Source: Lichenostomus cassidix (taxonomy: Eukaryota; Chordata; Aves; Passeriformes; Meliphagidae). Taken from it: DNA of 64,000 nt. Position numbers and translations under genes: made by a program. The stretch lies in contig CM039193.1 of the NCBI GenBank assembly GCA_008360975.2, positions 13,010,501 through 13,074,500 on the forward strand, read 5' to 3'. This document shows positions 51,957 through 64,000 of this stretch, piece after piece. The first letter of the stretch is position 1. Each line of letters opens with the position of its first letter. Under the pieces are notes generated by a model. The model was not told the origin of the DNA. It was given only the letters and a program-made list of their open reading frames with translations, and did no database searches.

Positions 51957-54900
51957 CTGCAGAGAAGATGAAATTAAATGTATTTTTTATGACCAAACAA
52001 TTACAATTATTGTTTTCAGTACATCAGGATATGAAGATGAATCAAACATGCTCAGTAATTAGGCTTTCATCATAAGCCCTTGAAGAAATAAAGGACAAAT
52101 TGAAATGGAGAACACTTCTGTGTAACACTGAAATGGTTCTAGATGAGTTCTCACCAAATGGATTTTTTTTTAGTTTCTGATATCTCACACAATCCATATA
52201 AACTGTATAAGACCTCAATAATGAATGTACCAATAGTCATAAAAATTTTTAAAAGACAGAGCAATGACTTCTTTCATCTCAAAATGTCTTAGTGGTCTAC
52301 TGTTGACAGAAGATCTGAGATAACCATTGACTGAAAAACCTTATGAGAAAGATTGAGAAAATTTGACCAAGAATATACAGAGATATTGTGTCTATAATAA
52401 ACACAAGCTGCAGCTCAGTTTACATGTTTCCATGCTCTTCAACTGCTGACAAGAAATTTGCCTGCCCCACTTTTGAATTTAAAGTATAACAGTGCTAAAT
52501 TCTCTTCAAGTGTCTTAGTTTCCCTCACTTTTAGCTCAATAATATAACAGATATTACTAACTTTCCCAAGCTTTCTGGACTACTCATATATTTCCTCAGC
52601 CTTTGCCTTACTCCAGGTCTGACAGAGCTCTGCCCAAAGCCCATCCTCTCTGCACAGCCTGAGCACTCTGCAGGCACCTCTTCAGCATTTCACTCTGTAA
52701 GGAGCTTCCAGTAAAACACACCAGAATACAGAGGGTTTTCCCAGGGTTTGCTCTTCCTGTCTGAGTAATTAAAGGCATTTTATATTGGCAGTGCCCACCT
52801 GTGGTCACTGCCAGGGATGGAAATATGTGCTCTCAGCTGTGACAGTGACACAAATATGGTGTGTGCACTTGTTTCTCACAGCACTGCCCTGAGCTCTCCC
52901 CAGAAACAGGATGCAAGTTTTACCTGTAACCATCAAGACAAGAAGAGCTGCATGCAAATTTTTGGTTGCTTTCTACTCAATGATTTAGTGTCATATCACA
53001 GTTTTTAAAATGTCTGCATACATATGAATAAAGGTGATTAAATATGGATGCAAGGTTCACATCTTTTTTAAATTAAAAAAAATATTTTTTCTTTGTACGC
53101 TTACTATAAAAAGAAAAAAGCAAAACAAACAAAACCACAAGAACAAAACCAAAAGAACTAGTATTTAAAACACAAAATACATAGCCAAATTTTTGCACAT
53201 CTTTTACAAGGCTATCATTTATCAACAATTGCATTTTTTAGGCTAATTTGTAAGAAACCAATTTGTGTTTTGCTGGGATCTAACTGAATCACTAGTAAAG
53301 AAAAAAATCAACAACTTTAACACAAATTTTAATGGAAGTGGATTGCTATTCATTTCATCAGGTTGATTGATGAGCACAGCAACCTACTGATCTAAAGCAT
53401 CAGATCCTAACAGCTTCTCCAAGAGCTGAAGTACTTCAGGCACAAACCGAATCTGAGACCTAAGGAGTTCTTGCTCATTAGCAGTCTACTTGTGAAGTGC
53501 TCTTTCCCCATCACTGCTCTCTTCCAAGCTTTGTTATTTAACATTCCACTGTCAAAATAAAATACAACTATAGCTATGTCACCCTTAAACTTCCCAATAT
53601 AGGAGGTTTTACCCTCTATGTCTACTTAAAAAGTGATTTTTATTATGCGGTGTAGCTAGGAATAAATTATGTTCACCATACATAATATTTCCTAGTGAGC
53701 ACGGGATTTTGGGGACAAAGACTGCCACCTTTTGGCAATAGTCTGTAACAAAAAAGCCCCAGTTTTCTTGTATAAATTATGCTATTCTAGTGAACATCTT
53801 TATTCTATCGTTTTAGGTTCCTATATCCAGCAAAGTGATGAACAAAATATTGAGTTCAACTGAAGCCAACCTGAAAAGATTCCTACCTTTAGGATCGTTG
53901 CATTAAAAGTTTCTTAGCATGGAATTGGAGAAATCAGAACTAGGTTTTTTGTTGTTTTTTTTCCTGGGGGGCACTCTGAGTAGATAGCCCTGGCACACAA
54001 AGTTAAATATCACATAGGAAAATGCATTTGTTTAAAAATAATTTTTTTAATGCACTATTTTTCCCCATGCAGCACTGATTTAAATTTTGAGTAAGCCTGC
54101 TCTATTCATTAGGTCAGAAAGCCTAAAGAAAAATTCTTAAATAATTAAAAATTGGATCAGATTATAAGTGATCACCTGCTAGCCTTAACTGGCATTTTCT
54201 ACTTTTTCAATTCTTGACCTTGAAAACAAGTATTTTTCACTCAAGATGTTTTGAGTGTTTGGGCTTTTTTAGTAACAGAAATAAAAAGGGGTGAAAACCA
54301 GATTCCCTCATACAGCACAAGGGATCCACTCTGAGGGATTCAACAGAAAGACTTTTACATGAGGCACTGTGCCTGATGACACAAACCATCAGGGATGCTG
54401 GAATCACCAACCTGCAGTGCCTCCCAACCACCACCCTGAGAGAGCAAGGCAAAAGAATTACTGGGAGAAATAAATTAACAGAATGAGTGGAAGGTTTGGA
54501 TTCCATCTGAGAAATGCAAAAGCATAAAGATAGAATTCTCTTAAAACATGGACAGAAACTCTCGGGGAATAATTCAAGGATGGTTTGAGGCTTTAGAAAA
54601 GTCCTTAGAGGTTCCAGAAAATCTTCATAGCAAATGAAACTTGCCACGAGTATGAAATATGCTGAGATCCAAAAGCAATCAGTGATACAGAGCACAAAGG
54701 AAGGGCCAAAACAGGACAACAGAGGGCCTGAGAAAAGCTTGTGAATCAGCAGCATGGGGAAAAAAAAATTATCCGAGTTTTTATTTTCACCAGCTAATGT
54801 AAGAGCCAGAACTCACACAGAACAGCTGAGAAGATGAACGAAGATAACACTAATAGAGCAAGATTAATTTGCAACTTCAGTACGTGAAGAAATCAAAGTT

Positions 54901-55052
54901 AAAGAATGAACACAGAAATGCAGATATATTTTTGTTAAAACAATTATGGAAAGATCAAAAGAGTAGTTTACTGAGCTTCTCAGTGCTGAAATTCACAAAA
55001 GCAATCGGCCTTTTTCCAGACAGCTGAGCCATTTGTAGAAGAATGAAATTGT

Positions 55053-55140
55053 GAAGAGCTTCAAGAGGCAATCAGAATACTGAGGAGAAACAAAAGCACC
55101 AGGTGTGAGTAATCTTGGCACTGAATTATCAAGAACAAGT
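55053..55140 (+). pseudogene. Possible degraded LINE reverse-transcriptase fragment (not CR1)
   Basis: From 55053 the plus strand reads EELQEAIRILRRNK. After one extra base at 55095, the next frame continues APG followed by about a dozen residues with L and EL at family-like spacing. An E-E-(x)-x-A-I-x-x-L-x-x-N-K-A-P-G pattern is typical of the start of the reverse-transcriptase domain in L1- and RTE-like LINEs. CR1 has a different motif here (HKSMGPDG-like). No catalytic YADD-like box is visible nearby, stops precede the segment, and flanks at about 54230-55200 show no clear endonuclease. The match is short and needs a frame change, so it may be coincidence. Confidence 0.3.
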
Positions 55141-58100
55141 GGGGGGGAAAGGAAGTAAAACACTTTATAGAACCATTTGGTTGGTTTAAGTTTAGGGAAA
55201 TTTTTCAAACATTAAAAAAGACATATATGCTCTATTAAAAAAAAAATCTACTAATTTCACAGAAAACTAGCCTTATATTGGAGAAAAGAATTTTGAAACT
55301 TTAGCTTAAAATGTTGTTTTCAAAATTAGTTACATTACACCAGCATGTTAAAAACATATTTATCTTCTACAAATATTAGAGAGGGTGGTTTGTTTTCTTG
55401 TTTGTTTTTTGTTGTTGGAGGATTTTTAATCATATTAAACACACACAATCTATTAAAACCAGGAACTTGAACGGCACTCTACTCCCGATTTTAAGAGCCT
55501 AAATGTCTTCAAAATTAACAGCTCACCCCCTTCAAAGACTGCATTGAAAACAAGTGACTAACCCCATGCCATATGGAATTCCATTGATTTAACTGAATTT
55601 CAGCAGTATAATTCTGCTTTTACTAGTGGGAGTCATGAAAGCAGATGAAGGGTAGCAGAGCACAGCAGAGTCTACTACCTGTCTGGCACCACAGCCACCC
55701 TGCACAGATGGAGCAGGGATAGGGGAAGGCTTGCAGGCTTTCACAGCACACCATTCACAGCTCTTTGGAGCAGGGTAGCACTACATGCTGCTTAAAAACT
55801 CTTTTGCTGCTGTCAGCAGGACTTCCATATGGGGACTGCCATGTTCCCACTGCACATATTACATGGCTTGCTGAGGAATGTGCCTTTTGCAGTCTTTTCA
55901 AAATCATACCCTGGTGGTCAGGCTTAATGGCTGCAATACCCTTGGCCTTAATAGTTTTCAACTGATGGAGGAAGCAAAGAAATATTTTTTAGAACTCCTA
56001 GGTATAAATCCTGGGCTTAGGGGTGTGTCATCTTGGCAGCCTCAACTCTGAATTCCTTTTGGTGTTGAATTTAGGGAGATTTTTTGGGGGGTGGAGGGAG
56101 GCAGAGATTATCGCTGCTTTGGGATTTGGAGGGGTTATTTTGCACATGGTGCTTACTCTGCTTAAGTCAAGTCTTTTTCCAATAGGTGTTTGAACTGTCT
56201 GCCAAATGATAGTCAAATAAAAATGTGTGAGATGTTTCCCATGAATCTTTAAGAAGTATGAATGATGGCTAAGTCGTACACTAATAAAACTTGCAAGGTC
56301 AATTTTATCACACAAATGTGTAACAGACCGTGCAAATGGCAATTAAATCCTCAATTTTTGAAAGTTGGGATATTGCTTTCTTCTTCATTCAGCAGGGATT
56401 TCCAAAAGCAGGCATTGAACCCCAGGGATCTCCACTGATATATCTGGGAAAATATTTCAGTTCCTCATTAAGAGAAACAGCAAAACAACAAAGGCTAAGC
56501 CTTGCAGAGCAATCAAACAGTACAGGAGCTGGAAGTACCACAGTGGAACACTCCCATGTGCAAATATGGGTGTTGATTAATTCAGATCCCATTTGGATAC
56601 AAAGGCTGCACTGACCACCAGCACTCTGAACTCTCTGCTGAGACAAGGCAAGTGGAAGAATAACACAAATGTCCTAATTTTACTGTTTTTTATATGTGTT
56701 GTATATATGAACTTTTAACATCTGCAGAGAAACAGGGAAAACTGCAACTCCAGCCCTGCCCTGTTTGCTCCAGCACCACAGACAGGGTGACCTCCAAAGG
56801 AAGAAAGTTATCATCCCTTAGTATTTCACCAGGCAGCTACTTCATCTTTAGACTTACTGCTGAATCAATGGAACAAACCCCTCTGAAATAATGATTTGAA
56901 GATGATAGCTAGGTTAGAAGCTAATAGAAAGTCCCAATATTATAATTTCTGACCATGTTCTGTCCCACCCTTATAAGGAGTTTCACAGATAACACTTTCA
57001 TTTATTCAGACTGTGCTGGCTTGGGCTCCTTTCCCAAATCATTTACATTGTGATACAAGTTTGCACTGCTCTTAAAACAATTTTATCTCCATTTTAAAAG
57101 AAGACTGCAGAAAAAGTAAAGACAAATTTACCACTCTAAGTGAGCCAACATAGTAACAATATTGTTTTGTTTATGAGTCCCTTCTCTGTTTTGGTTTATG
57201 TTTATATTTTTCCTGATGCCATGGAAGTATCAAAGGATATGCTAATGATAAGCCATAGTGGCAGTGCCAGATAACACTTGAAAGGTGAAATGCATAATTC
57301 TCTAATAACCTTGGTAGGATAGTCACCTTCCCTGAAACACACAGTGCAAAGCCTCTCTTTTTCTGTCACATTTCTCAGCCTCAGAAATTAAGAAATAAAC
57401 CTCAGGTCTGGGCTGTTGGGGGTTTGGGTTTTTTCTCTTTTGGGTTTAAGACATCTAGAGCTAAAATTTATTTGGAAGTATCACTTCTTTGAAATGGACA
57501 GTGTTTTATTTCAGGTTCAACAGATAAAAGGATTAAAAAAGAGGTCTTAGCACTGTGAGACAGCTAATTGTTTGCTGCAGGTATTCTGGTAACGCTGCAC
57601 AAAAATAGCTGTACAGCCACGTTACATTGCAGTACTTAATTCTTGAGTTCTGTGTGGCAATTGCTATATTCAAATATTGTTTATGTATGAAGATCAAACC
57701 TTGAAAAATTATGTGGTTTGCTCTGCTAAGATGTCTAACTATTTATATCCCCAAAGTAGCTTGGAGTCATTTAGTTCTCAGCTCATTTAACAGATTTTAC
57801 ACAGATTTCTTCCACTTCAATTAATATTGTCTAAAACATTATAACTTTTGAATTTCTTCCATGTTAAAGGCAAATCAAATATTTGAAACATTTCCAACTA
57901 ACCTGCATCTAACAATTATCACATTTATATTATGAAACACCACAGACTCTGCACATCAATTCCCATTTTGCAATCGGAAAGCAAACTTTATTCAGTCTAC
58001 TTTGTCTTTGCACATTATTGTGAGGCAATTGTTTTAAAAAGCTTTACCCTGAAAATTCAAATGCAAAGGAACCCAGCATTTTCAAGCCATATATTAATAT

Positions 58101-60803
58101 TATTATAGCACAGATTTTTTAACAACTGTAAGAATGAGAATTTTACATCTACTAACTAATTTGTGTTTAAAAAAAATAAAAACTACAAGAGATGTCAATC
58201 AGTAACAAGCTATCTCATTTTCTAGTATGGATAGGCTTGAAGTGAACATGTCAAGCCTGACTCAGGATATTTTACCACCCTGAGAGCATTCAGGAGTGTC
58301 AGCAGTGCACCAATCTCCAACTTGTCACAAATAAACCCTTTTCCTTGTCCCAAAAGATGATAAACATGCACTGCTGCTTTTTAATTTTAGTCATGCTACT
58401 TGAGATTTTCAGTCATTCATATGCTTTTTTAATCCTACATATTAGCATTGCATACAGTGGAGAGAGCAAGAAAGAAGGAATGTGCTTTGTATTTGGAGTG
58501 GCCAGAAGGAAAACGTGAGGCTATTTGCCATGCATTCCTGCTAGAATAACTTCTGCTCCTGTGGAAGGTAAACCTGCCTCCCACAGGTGTCACTGGGGAA
58601 GTTCCACTGCAGCACAGAAATGAAGCCATTGACAATGCTTCTCACAGTGGAATCTCACATTCACTCACATCCACTTGCAAGTCTCCAACAGCAACTTGAA
58701 AGCTGTTTTTTCCAGGGTCCCCAGCTATGGAATTCAGTCAGAGATCTCAGGAATGGTATTCAGCAGAACTCAGATTTTGCCATCCCAGAGTTTAGAGGGC
58801 AAGTACAAAGTGATATCAGCTACAACACATGCTCATTCAACAAATTCAAATGCATGTTTTGGCAAATCAGGATTTGGAAGTTTGGGACCACCAGGTAAAA
58901 CACCACCAAGAATCCCCTAGCTCTGGGATCAAGAGAATGAGTCTCTTCCCATTATTCATATTGCCCACTGATTAAAAGCTCACTCAAGAAAGCCTAACTT
59001 AATACCACTTTCTCAAAAATTATTACAAATCTTTGGTTTTTACAAGTTCCCAACTTATGTAGGGTTAGAGGGAAGGAATTTGCCTGATGTTCAGCAGACA
59101 GTTCTGTACCACCAGGGCTGGGCAGCTCCTGGCACAAGGGAGTCACAGACACTGCTGGTAAATTTGGAGAATTCAGTGGTAACAGGCAAATAAATACTCG
59201 TAGATTTCAGAGTAGTTTCCAAGAGATACCAGGACTCAATCATCATCTGCACAGATGCTTGAACAGCAGTGAGAGAAGCCAGTTCCATCAGAGACATGGA
59301 AATCATTCCAATTTCAATTTCACGTCAAGTGCTAACAGAGGATCTCAGAGCAGGCACCTGACCCAGCCAGTGCTGCTCTGCTTCCAGAGTGATTTGGCTG
59401 CCACAGAAGCTCCCTTTCACAGTCACTCATTGCAAATCTCTTCTTCAGAAACACAGATTTGGAAACTTCAAAGCCAATTAATTCTGTCCTTCAGTCCGAG
59501 ACAAAAACCACAAAGTGTATTTTGTCTACAGCCTGACTGTGGAGAGAGGAAAACAAAATCAAACAAGCTGCTCCTTCAGGTGGCAGAGAAAGTGCACTGG
59601 GGAGGAGGAAGCTTCAGGAATTGTATGCCTCGCTTATTAAAATGCAGGAAGATTAATATCCCAGGTACATCTCTGTATTTGCATTCATGGAATTATCAGG
59701 AACTAGCCAGAGAGAGAGTGCAAAGATCTGCAGATCCTTCCTGGGTATCCGAGGGCTAAACCAGCCAGAAATGGGAGACCTCTGCTCACAAGCCTCCCTG
59801 CACAGGAGGCTGCTGGGGAAATGGGCATGGCTGTGGGGGGAGTGCTAATTCTGGGCTGCTTTATTGTCTGCTGGAAGTAATGAAATGAGACAGAGTGGCA
59901 TTTCATCCTTGAGGTTTAAAGTTTATTTTCAAATCCAAAGAAAATGAATCTCAGGGATATGGTGAACTCAGATTGACAGATTTCACACAGCTTACCCCAA
60001 AATTAATAAATGCCTTGGTGGTGTTCCTTTCTTTCTTTTTTAATTAAGTGACTTCCAGATAGAGTAGACAGAAGTATTAAAATTAAAGGATACACCAAAT
60101 CCTATTACTAGTTTTGCTGTTCCACAATTCCAGTGAGAATTTTACCATTTCCAGAAGCTCTCTACATGTCTGCCTAGTTTTTGTCTTGTTCTGAGGCAAA
60201 TTTGATGCCAATTGCAGAAGATGGAGAAAGTGCCATACAGAATTAATTTCAGCTGCAATTCCTATTTCAAAGTATCTCTTTGAAGGTAGCACATGAGCAG
60301 ATTTGATATTCTCAGAACATATGCATTCACTGCATATCTACTTTGCCTGACAGTTTAAGTGAGACATTTAAATATTCTCTCTCGATTGCAGTGTTCCACA
60401 TTTCACCTACGTCCCACAAAATCCTCTGCTCTCAACCTTTTCCTTTTATATCATTCAGTACTTATCATGACATATTCTGAATTGTGAGGAGCATCCACAG
60501 AGCAGAAATACTAGGTATGCCCTATGGCAAAATTCAGATTAATTGCTAAAATGAGAAAGAGATCCAAAACACTGCTTGGGGACCACTTTGCAACAGTGTC
60601 TCTTGCCAAAGGCAAGTTTCTGAGGAAGAAAAAATAGTCCTTTATGAACCCTCAAAAATATCAGTAGAGGAGCTGCACATATATCAAGACCAAGGAAAAT
60701 TAAATGGCCCTCAGGTTTAGAAATAGAGCTTGATTTCAAATAGAAACAAAGAGCGCAAAGCTGTCTTTCAAAAATTAGCTAGATTAAAAACTTGTCAGGT
60801 TTC

Positions 60804-60815
60804 TGTGTGTGTGTG
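60804..60815. repeat. Short (TG)6 microsatellite
   Basis: Six TG units follow TTC. It is short and appears uninterrupted. Confidence 0.8.
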
Positions 60816-61069
60816 CAAGGAGAGGAGGCCACGTCTGGTACAAGTGAGAGAGAGCTCTGGATATATGACAGCCAAATACCTGGTAACTGCATTCACATCC
60901 TCTTATTTGGATAGATGGAGTCTAGATCTGAGCTGACCTTTAAAAACACCCTGCCTGCAACAGAAATTGGTGAGCTTGAACTGAATTTTTCTTACCTCAG
61001 TTTAGTTTAATTAGCTTTCTACACAGAAATCTGTCTCCTTGCTCAGAAGCTGCTGAGTCTGTCCTTTTC

Positions 61070-61860
61070 AGGCTCTAACTACTCCAGAGCTGGACTGGAA
61101 TTCCCTGCCTACCCCTGAGAGCAGGAGGTGCATTCAGACCACAGAGCCCACCTAGACCAGAATTCAGCCTCAGAAGTGGCCAAGAGAAGAAATCCATGGA
61201 AACACAAACAATGCAGTTTATATGATAATGCTGCAGGGGTGCAGTGCCAAACTTCCAGTCTGCAGCTCTGGGACTTGACAAGACCTGAGCAGCCTCCTTA
61301 GGCATTGCACTGCAAAACAGAGCAGCTGCTTGCACTCCAGTCCTCCCTACCCTTTATGATGCTACTGATCCAATCCTCACTTCCCTCTTTTTCAAGAACG
61401 AGGAATTCACAAGTATGGAATTCACTTGCAACAAAGACATTCAAACCTGCAATGGATTTGGATGAAGAAAAAGGCTTTGCTTCTGTTCCCTGAGCTTTTC
61501 AAGGGCATTATTGCTTTCCTGAGACCTGAACCCTGCAGTGCTGAAGCTGCAGCTGTGCTGTGAATTACAGCACTGGCAAACAGCTCACCCAGAAACGAGA
61601 GAGGTCACTGGGGGTTTATCACACCCAGAAGCACGAGGTGAGAAACCTCAGCAGAAAGCTGAACTCAGGCAAAGCACAAGGGAGGCTTTGGGGTCTCCAA
61701 AAATCGGGCTGTGATGGACCCTGAGGGGTGAACACCGAGCCAGGGCTGCTCCTGCTGCAACACCTGCCTGGCCCAGGAGAACTTGGTCACCAGCAAGGGA
61801 AAGCTTAGGACATCTCCCAGTCACCACATCACAGTATCTTTTGCACTCAACCACTAGAAA
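61070..61860. other. GC-richer intronic patch
   Basis: This extended GC-richer stretch (words such as CAGGGCTGCTCCTGCTGC and CTGCCTGGCCCAGGAG) includes short ORFs on both strands. CpG is sparse, no promoter elements are recognised, and nothing matches a known exon. It may be old, unrecognisable repeat. Confidence 0.4.
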
Positions 61861-64000
61861 CATACACATGTTTTCTGAGGAAAAAAAAAATAATCTGTGC
61901 TCTAGGGTTGCAAATGTCTTCTCTGAGTTTCTACTTATATAAAAAATGGGATTTTTTCACCATTTTCCACATTTTAAAAACATACATAACTATTATCTAT
62001 CAATTCAGAACCCCAGCTTCTTCATACTTTTTCTCTTCTGTGCTATCTATTTTGAGATGAAAAGGAATTAGAACAGAAATGCTGAAAGTTCCATCTAGCA
62101 TTGCTGGGCAAGGAGGAGAAGCAGCTACAGGAGAAAGCACTGGATAAGACACCTGAAGCACTGAAAGGACTTCCCAAACCCCATAAAAGGAATGGAGAAC
62201 TCTCCCAATCTACATTAATTTACTAAAAGTTAAGACATGGAAGTGAGCTCCTTTTCAGTTGTTGCACAGAGGACATTTGAATCTCTCTAGTCTCTTCTTC
62301 TAAAAAATAATTGCACAGATTGAAAACTCTGAGGTTTATACCAAGCCTTGAGATCTTTAGGGATGATGAGATGGAGAAGAATGGTTTTATGGTTTTAGCA
62401 GAACATTACAAAAGATGAGAAACATAAAATATTAGATCACCTTTACTAACAATATCATCATATTAAATTTACAAAGTTTAAATCTAATATAAATTTTATT
62501 TTGAAGGGGGTTTTTTGCCTTTATTTTTATTATTATTTTAAAAATCACAAAACTGTATATCATTAAATTGCTGGGAAAGACCAAATTATCTCTGCTGGAA
62601 TTTGATAGGACAGTGGAGCACCTACTCCGAGACTGCCAAGTTATGATTCACTAAGCAGAGTCAAGGTTAGACCCAGATGCCAATAAAGATTCATTAAGTA
62701 TGAAATACAATATCAGCAGTGTCTTTGTAATGACCTGAACGCTAATTTTGGCTCAGAGTACTCGAATTCCCCAATGAAGGAAAGGGAAAGGGGAACAATT
62801 TCACAGCTTTTAACCATAACTGTGATAATATGTAAAACATTTGAAAAGATAGTGGGAGCTATGTAAAAGTGAGAGTAGGCAAGTGAAATACAAACTTTCA
62901 AATTAAAAGAGCTCACCTTTTTCTTTTTTATTCTAGTTCAAATAATTATTCATTCTCCTAGTTATTTTACTATGATAATTGCATCAAAAATAGATTAAAA
63001 TTATTTTATCATGTAATTCATATGTAATGTAATACCAGAAGACTAATAAAACAGTTGACTAACACTACAGCACTTAGAGAAAAGAATAAAAGTCATGCTT
63101 AATTCTTCTATCCTCAACTCTTCATAAATAACATAAAATTAGCTACTAGAAAACGAAGGCTGTATTTTCAAAAGAAACAGAATTGTATAGGAGGAAATAT
63201 TGAGTTTGAAATGCCTTTTTAAAAGGAAAAATAGAAATAAATACAACCAAAAATTTAAATCTTACCCCAATAATAAGGTATATTAACTTCTGTTTTTATT
63301 ACATTTTATAGGTTGTTTTCATACCAGTAGGTTATACTTGTTTGTCTCCCAAAAAACATTATAGAGAATTAATACTGAAAGCAGACTGACTGAAATTTCA
63401 TCCAGGATTTAATTTTATGTTCTTTTGCTTTGGTCTGAAATTAAACATTCAGCCACTTTGGATTGCAATGCAATTAATTTCTGGAGTAATAATCACCATA
63501 ACACTTACTCATTTCACTTTTTAAAGCATTAGTGCTTCGTAACACAAATAAGGGGAAACAAATAGCAGCCATTTATAACATAATGAAGACATTTTTCCTG
63601 CAAAACACTTCCTTAAATTCAGTCCCATTAGCCATAATTCAAATTTGCCATTGCAGGCTGCTCCAAGCCCTCTGTGATATCAGTTGCTGGTACTAATAAT
63701 TTCTATCTGACAAAGGTCCATGTTGCAATCAGGATAGCTCAGTCAATATGTTAACTGTGACAGACTGAATGCAGAGGACTAAGTAGGTTTTGAAACTAAA
63801 TTATTCTTGTCACCACACATGTAGATTGAAAGGAAAAGTAGCCAAATTTACTGTCCAAGATGCTTTCCTTCATACCAGCAGCAATGATAACACAAAAAAG
63901 CCTTTTATGAGCTATAAAGAGAAAAAGCCACCTAATTTCTTTTATTCTTTTTTAATCTGAATAAATTTTATATCTGTGGCATCACAAGTTTTTTTACATC

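Larger units (their letters stand above)
40265..64000 (-). other. CACNA2D3: Partial CACNA2D3 intron upstream of the 60-bp exon
   Basis: This is the 3' portion of the intron that precedes the 60-bp exon, ending at the acceptor at 40265. The preceding exon should end in phase 0, in the family's stretch around EEMF..KSEAVR. I did not find it, so more than 23.7 kb of intron lies here. Named content is a pyrimidine-rich 24-bp duplication at 41521, a purine-rich tract at 44160-44290, a GC-richer patch at 45775-46150, an A-rich run at 49886, the CR1 fragment at 51634-51956, a possible LINE reverse-transcriptase remnant near 55053 and a GC-richer patch at 61070-61860. The rest is AT-rich with nothing specific seen. 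Confidence 0.8.

Noticed and set aside
53719..53744. Small hairpin AGACTGCCA / TGGCAATAGTCT with a 5-base loop
   Set aside because: The stem is about nine pairs with a bulge, far too short for a microRNA precursor, and such hairpins are expected by chance.
54237..54755. 172-codon minus-strand ORF, rich in C, F and L
   Set aside because: No recognisable family. It may be antisense of decayed retroelement-like sequence, so it is kept only as context for the LINE-like motif.
59259..59759. 166-codon plus-strand ORF
   Set aside because: No recognisable domain or motif; composition consistent with chance open frame.
1..64000. tRNA, rRNA, CRISPR arrays, prokaryotic operons or mobile islands
   Set aside because: None recognised. 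The intron-exon structure and CR1 element identify vertebrate nuclear DNA.

Overview
The window looks like vertebrate nuclear DNA, most likely from a bird. It is AT-rich and CpG-poor, has almost no coding capacity, carries homopolymer runs and small tandem repeats, and contains a 5'-truncated CR1 LINE ending in the ATTCTATG-type 3' repeat typical of avian (and broader sauropsid) CR1. No prokaryotic features are present: no operons, no Shine-Dalgarno-led gene series and no CRISPR array. The species cannot be named from the sequence. Small GC-richer patches set in AT-rich intron resemble songbird introns, but that is only an impression.

One gene is supported. Two internal exons of CACNA2D3, the voltage-gated calcium channel alpha-2/delta-3 auxiliary subunit, lie on the minus strand. 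The 5'-proximal one is 60 bp (40264 down to 40205). The next is 163 bp (7695 down to 7533). Both have AG acceptors and GT donors and join in frame into 74 continuous residues of the extracellular N-terminal part of alpha-2 (the VWA_N region that precedes the VWA domain). Everything else is intron of this gene: the start of an intron below 7533, a complete intron of about 32.5 kb between the exons, and more than 23.7 kb of the intron upstream of the 60-bp exon. This fits the very large introns known for CACNA2D3 in other vertebrates. I found neither the preceding nor the following exon.

Inside the introns I could support one CR1 fragment (51634-51956), several short tandem duplications, homopolymer and AT-rich simple repeats, GC-richer patches, and a weak, frame-broken stretch resembling the start of a non-CR1 LINE reverse transcriptase (about 55053-55140). 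Several AT-rich, non-repetitive blocks have the look of conserved non-coding or enhancer DNA (about 25200-25350, 26100-26290, 29380-29690, 38690-38960 and 63400-63760), but that is a judgement by eye and needs alignment.

I did not find a new biological system here. The long ORFs (up to 229 codons) have no recognisable domains or splice structure and read as chance ORFs, mostly in GC-richer patches.
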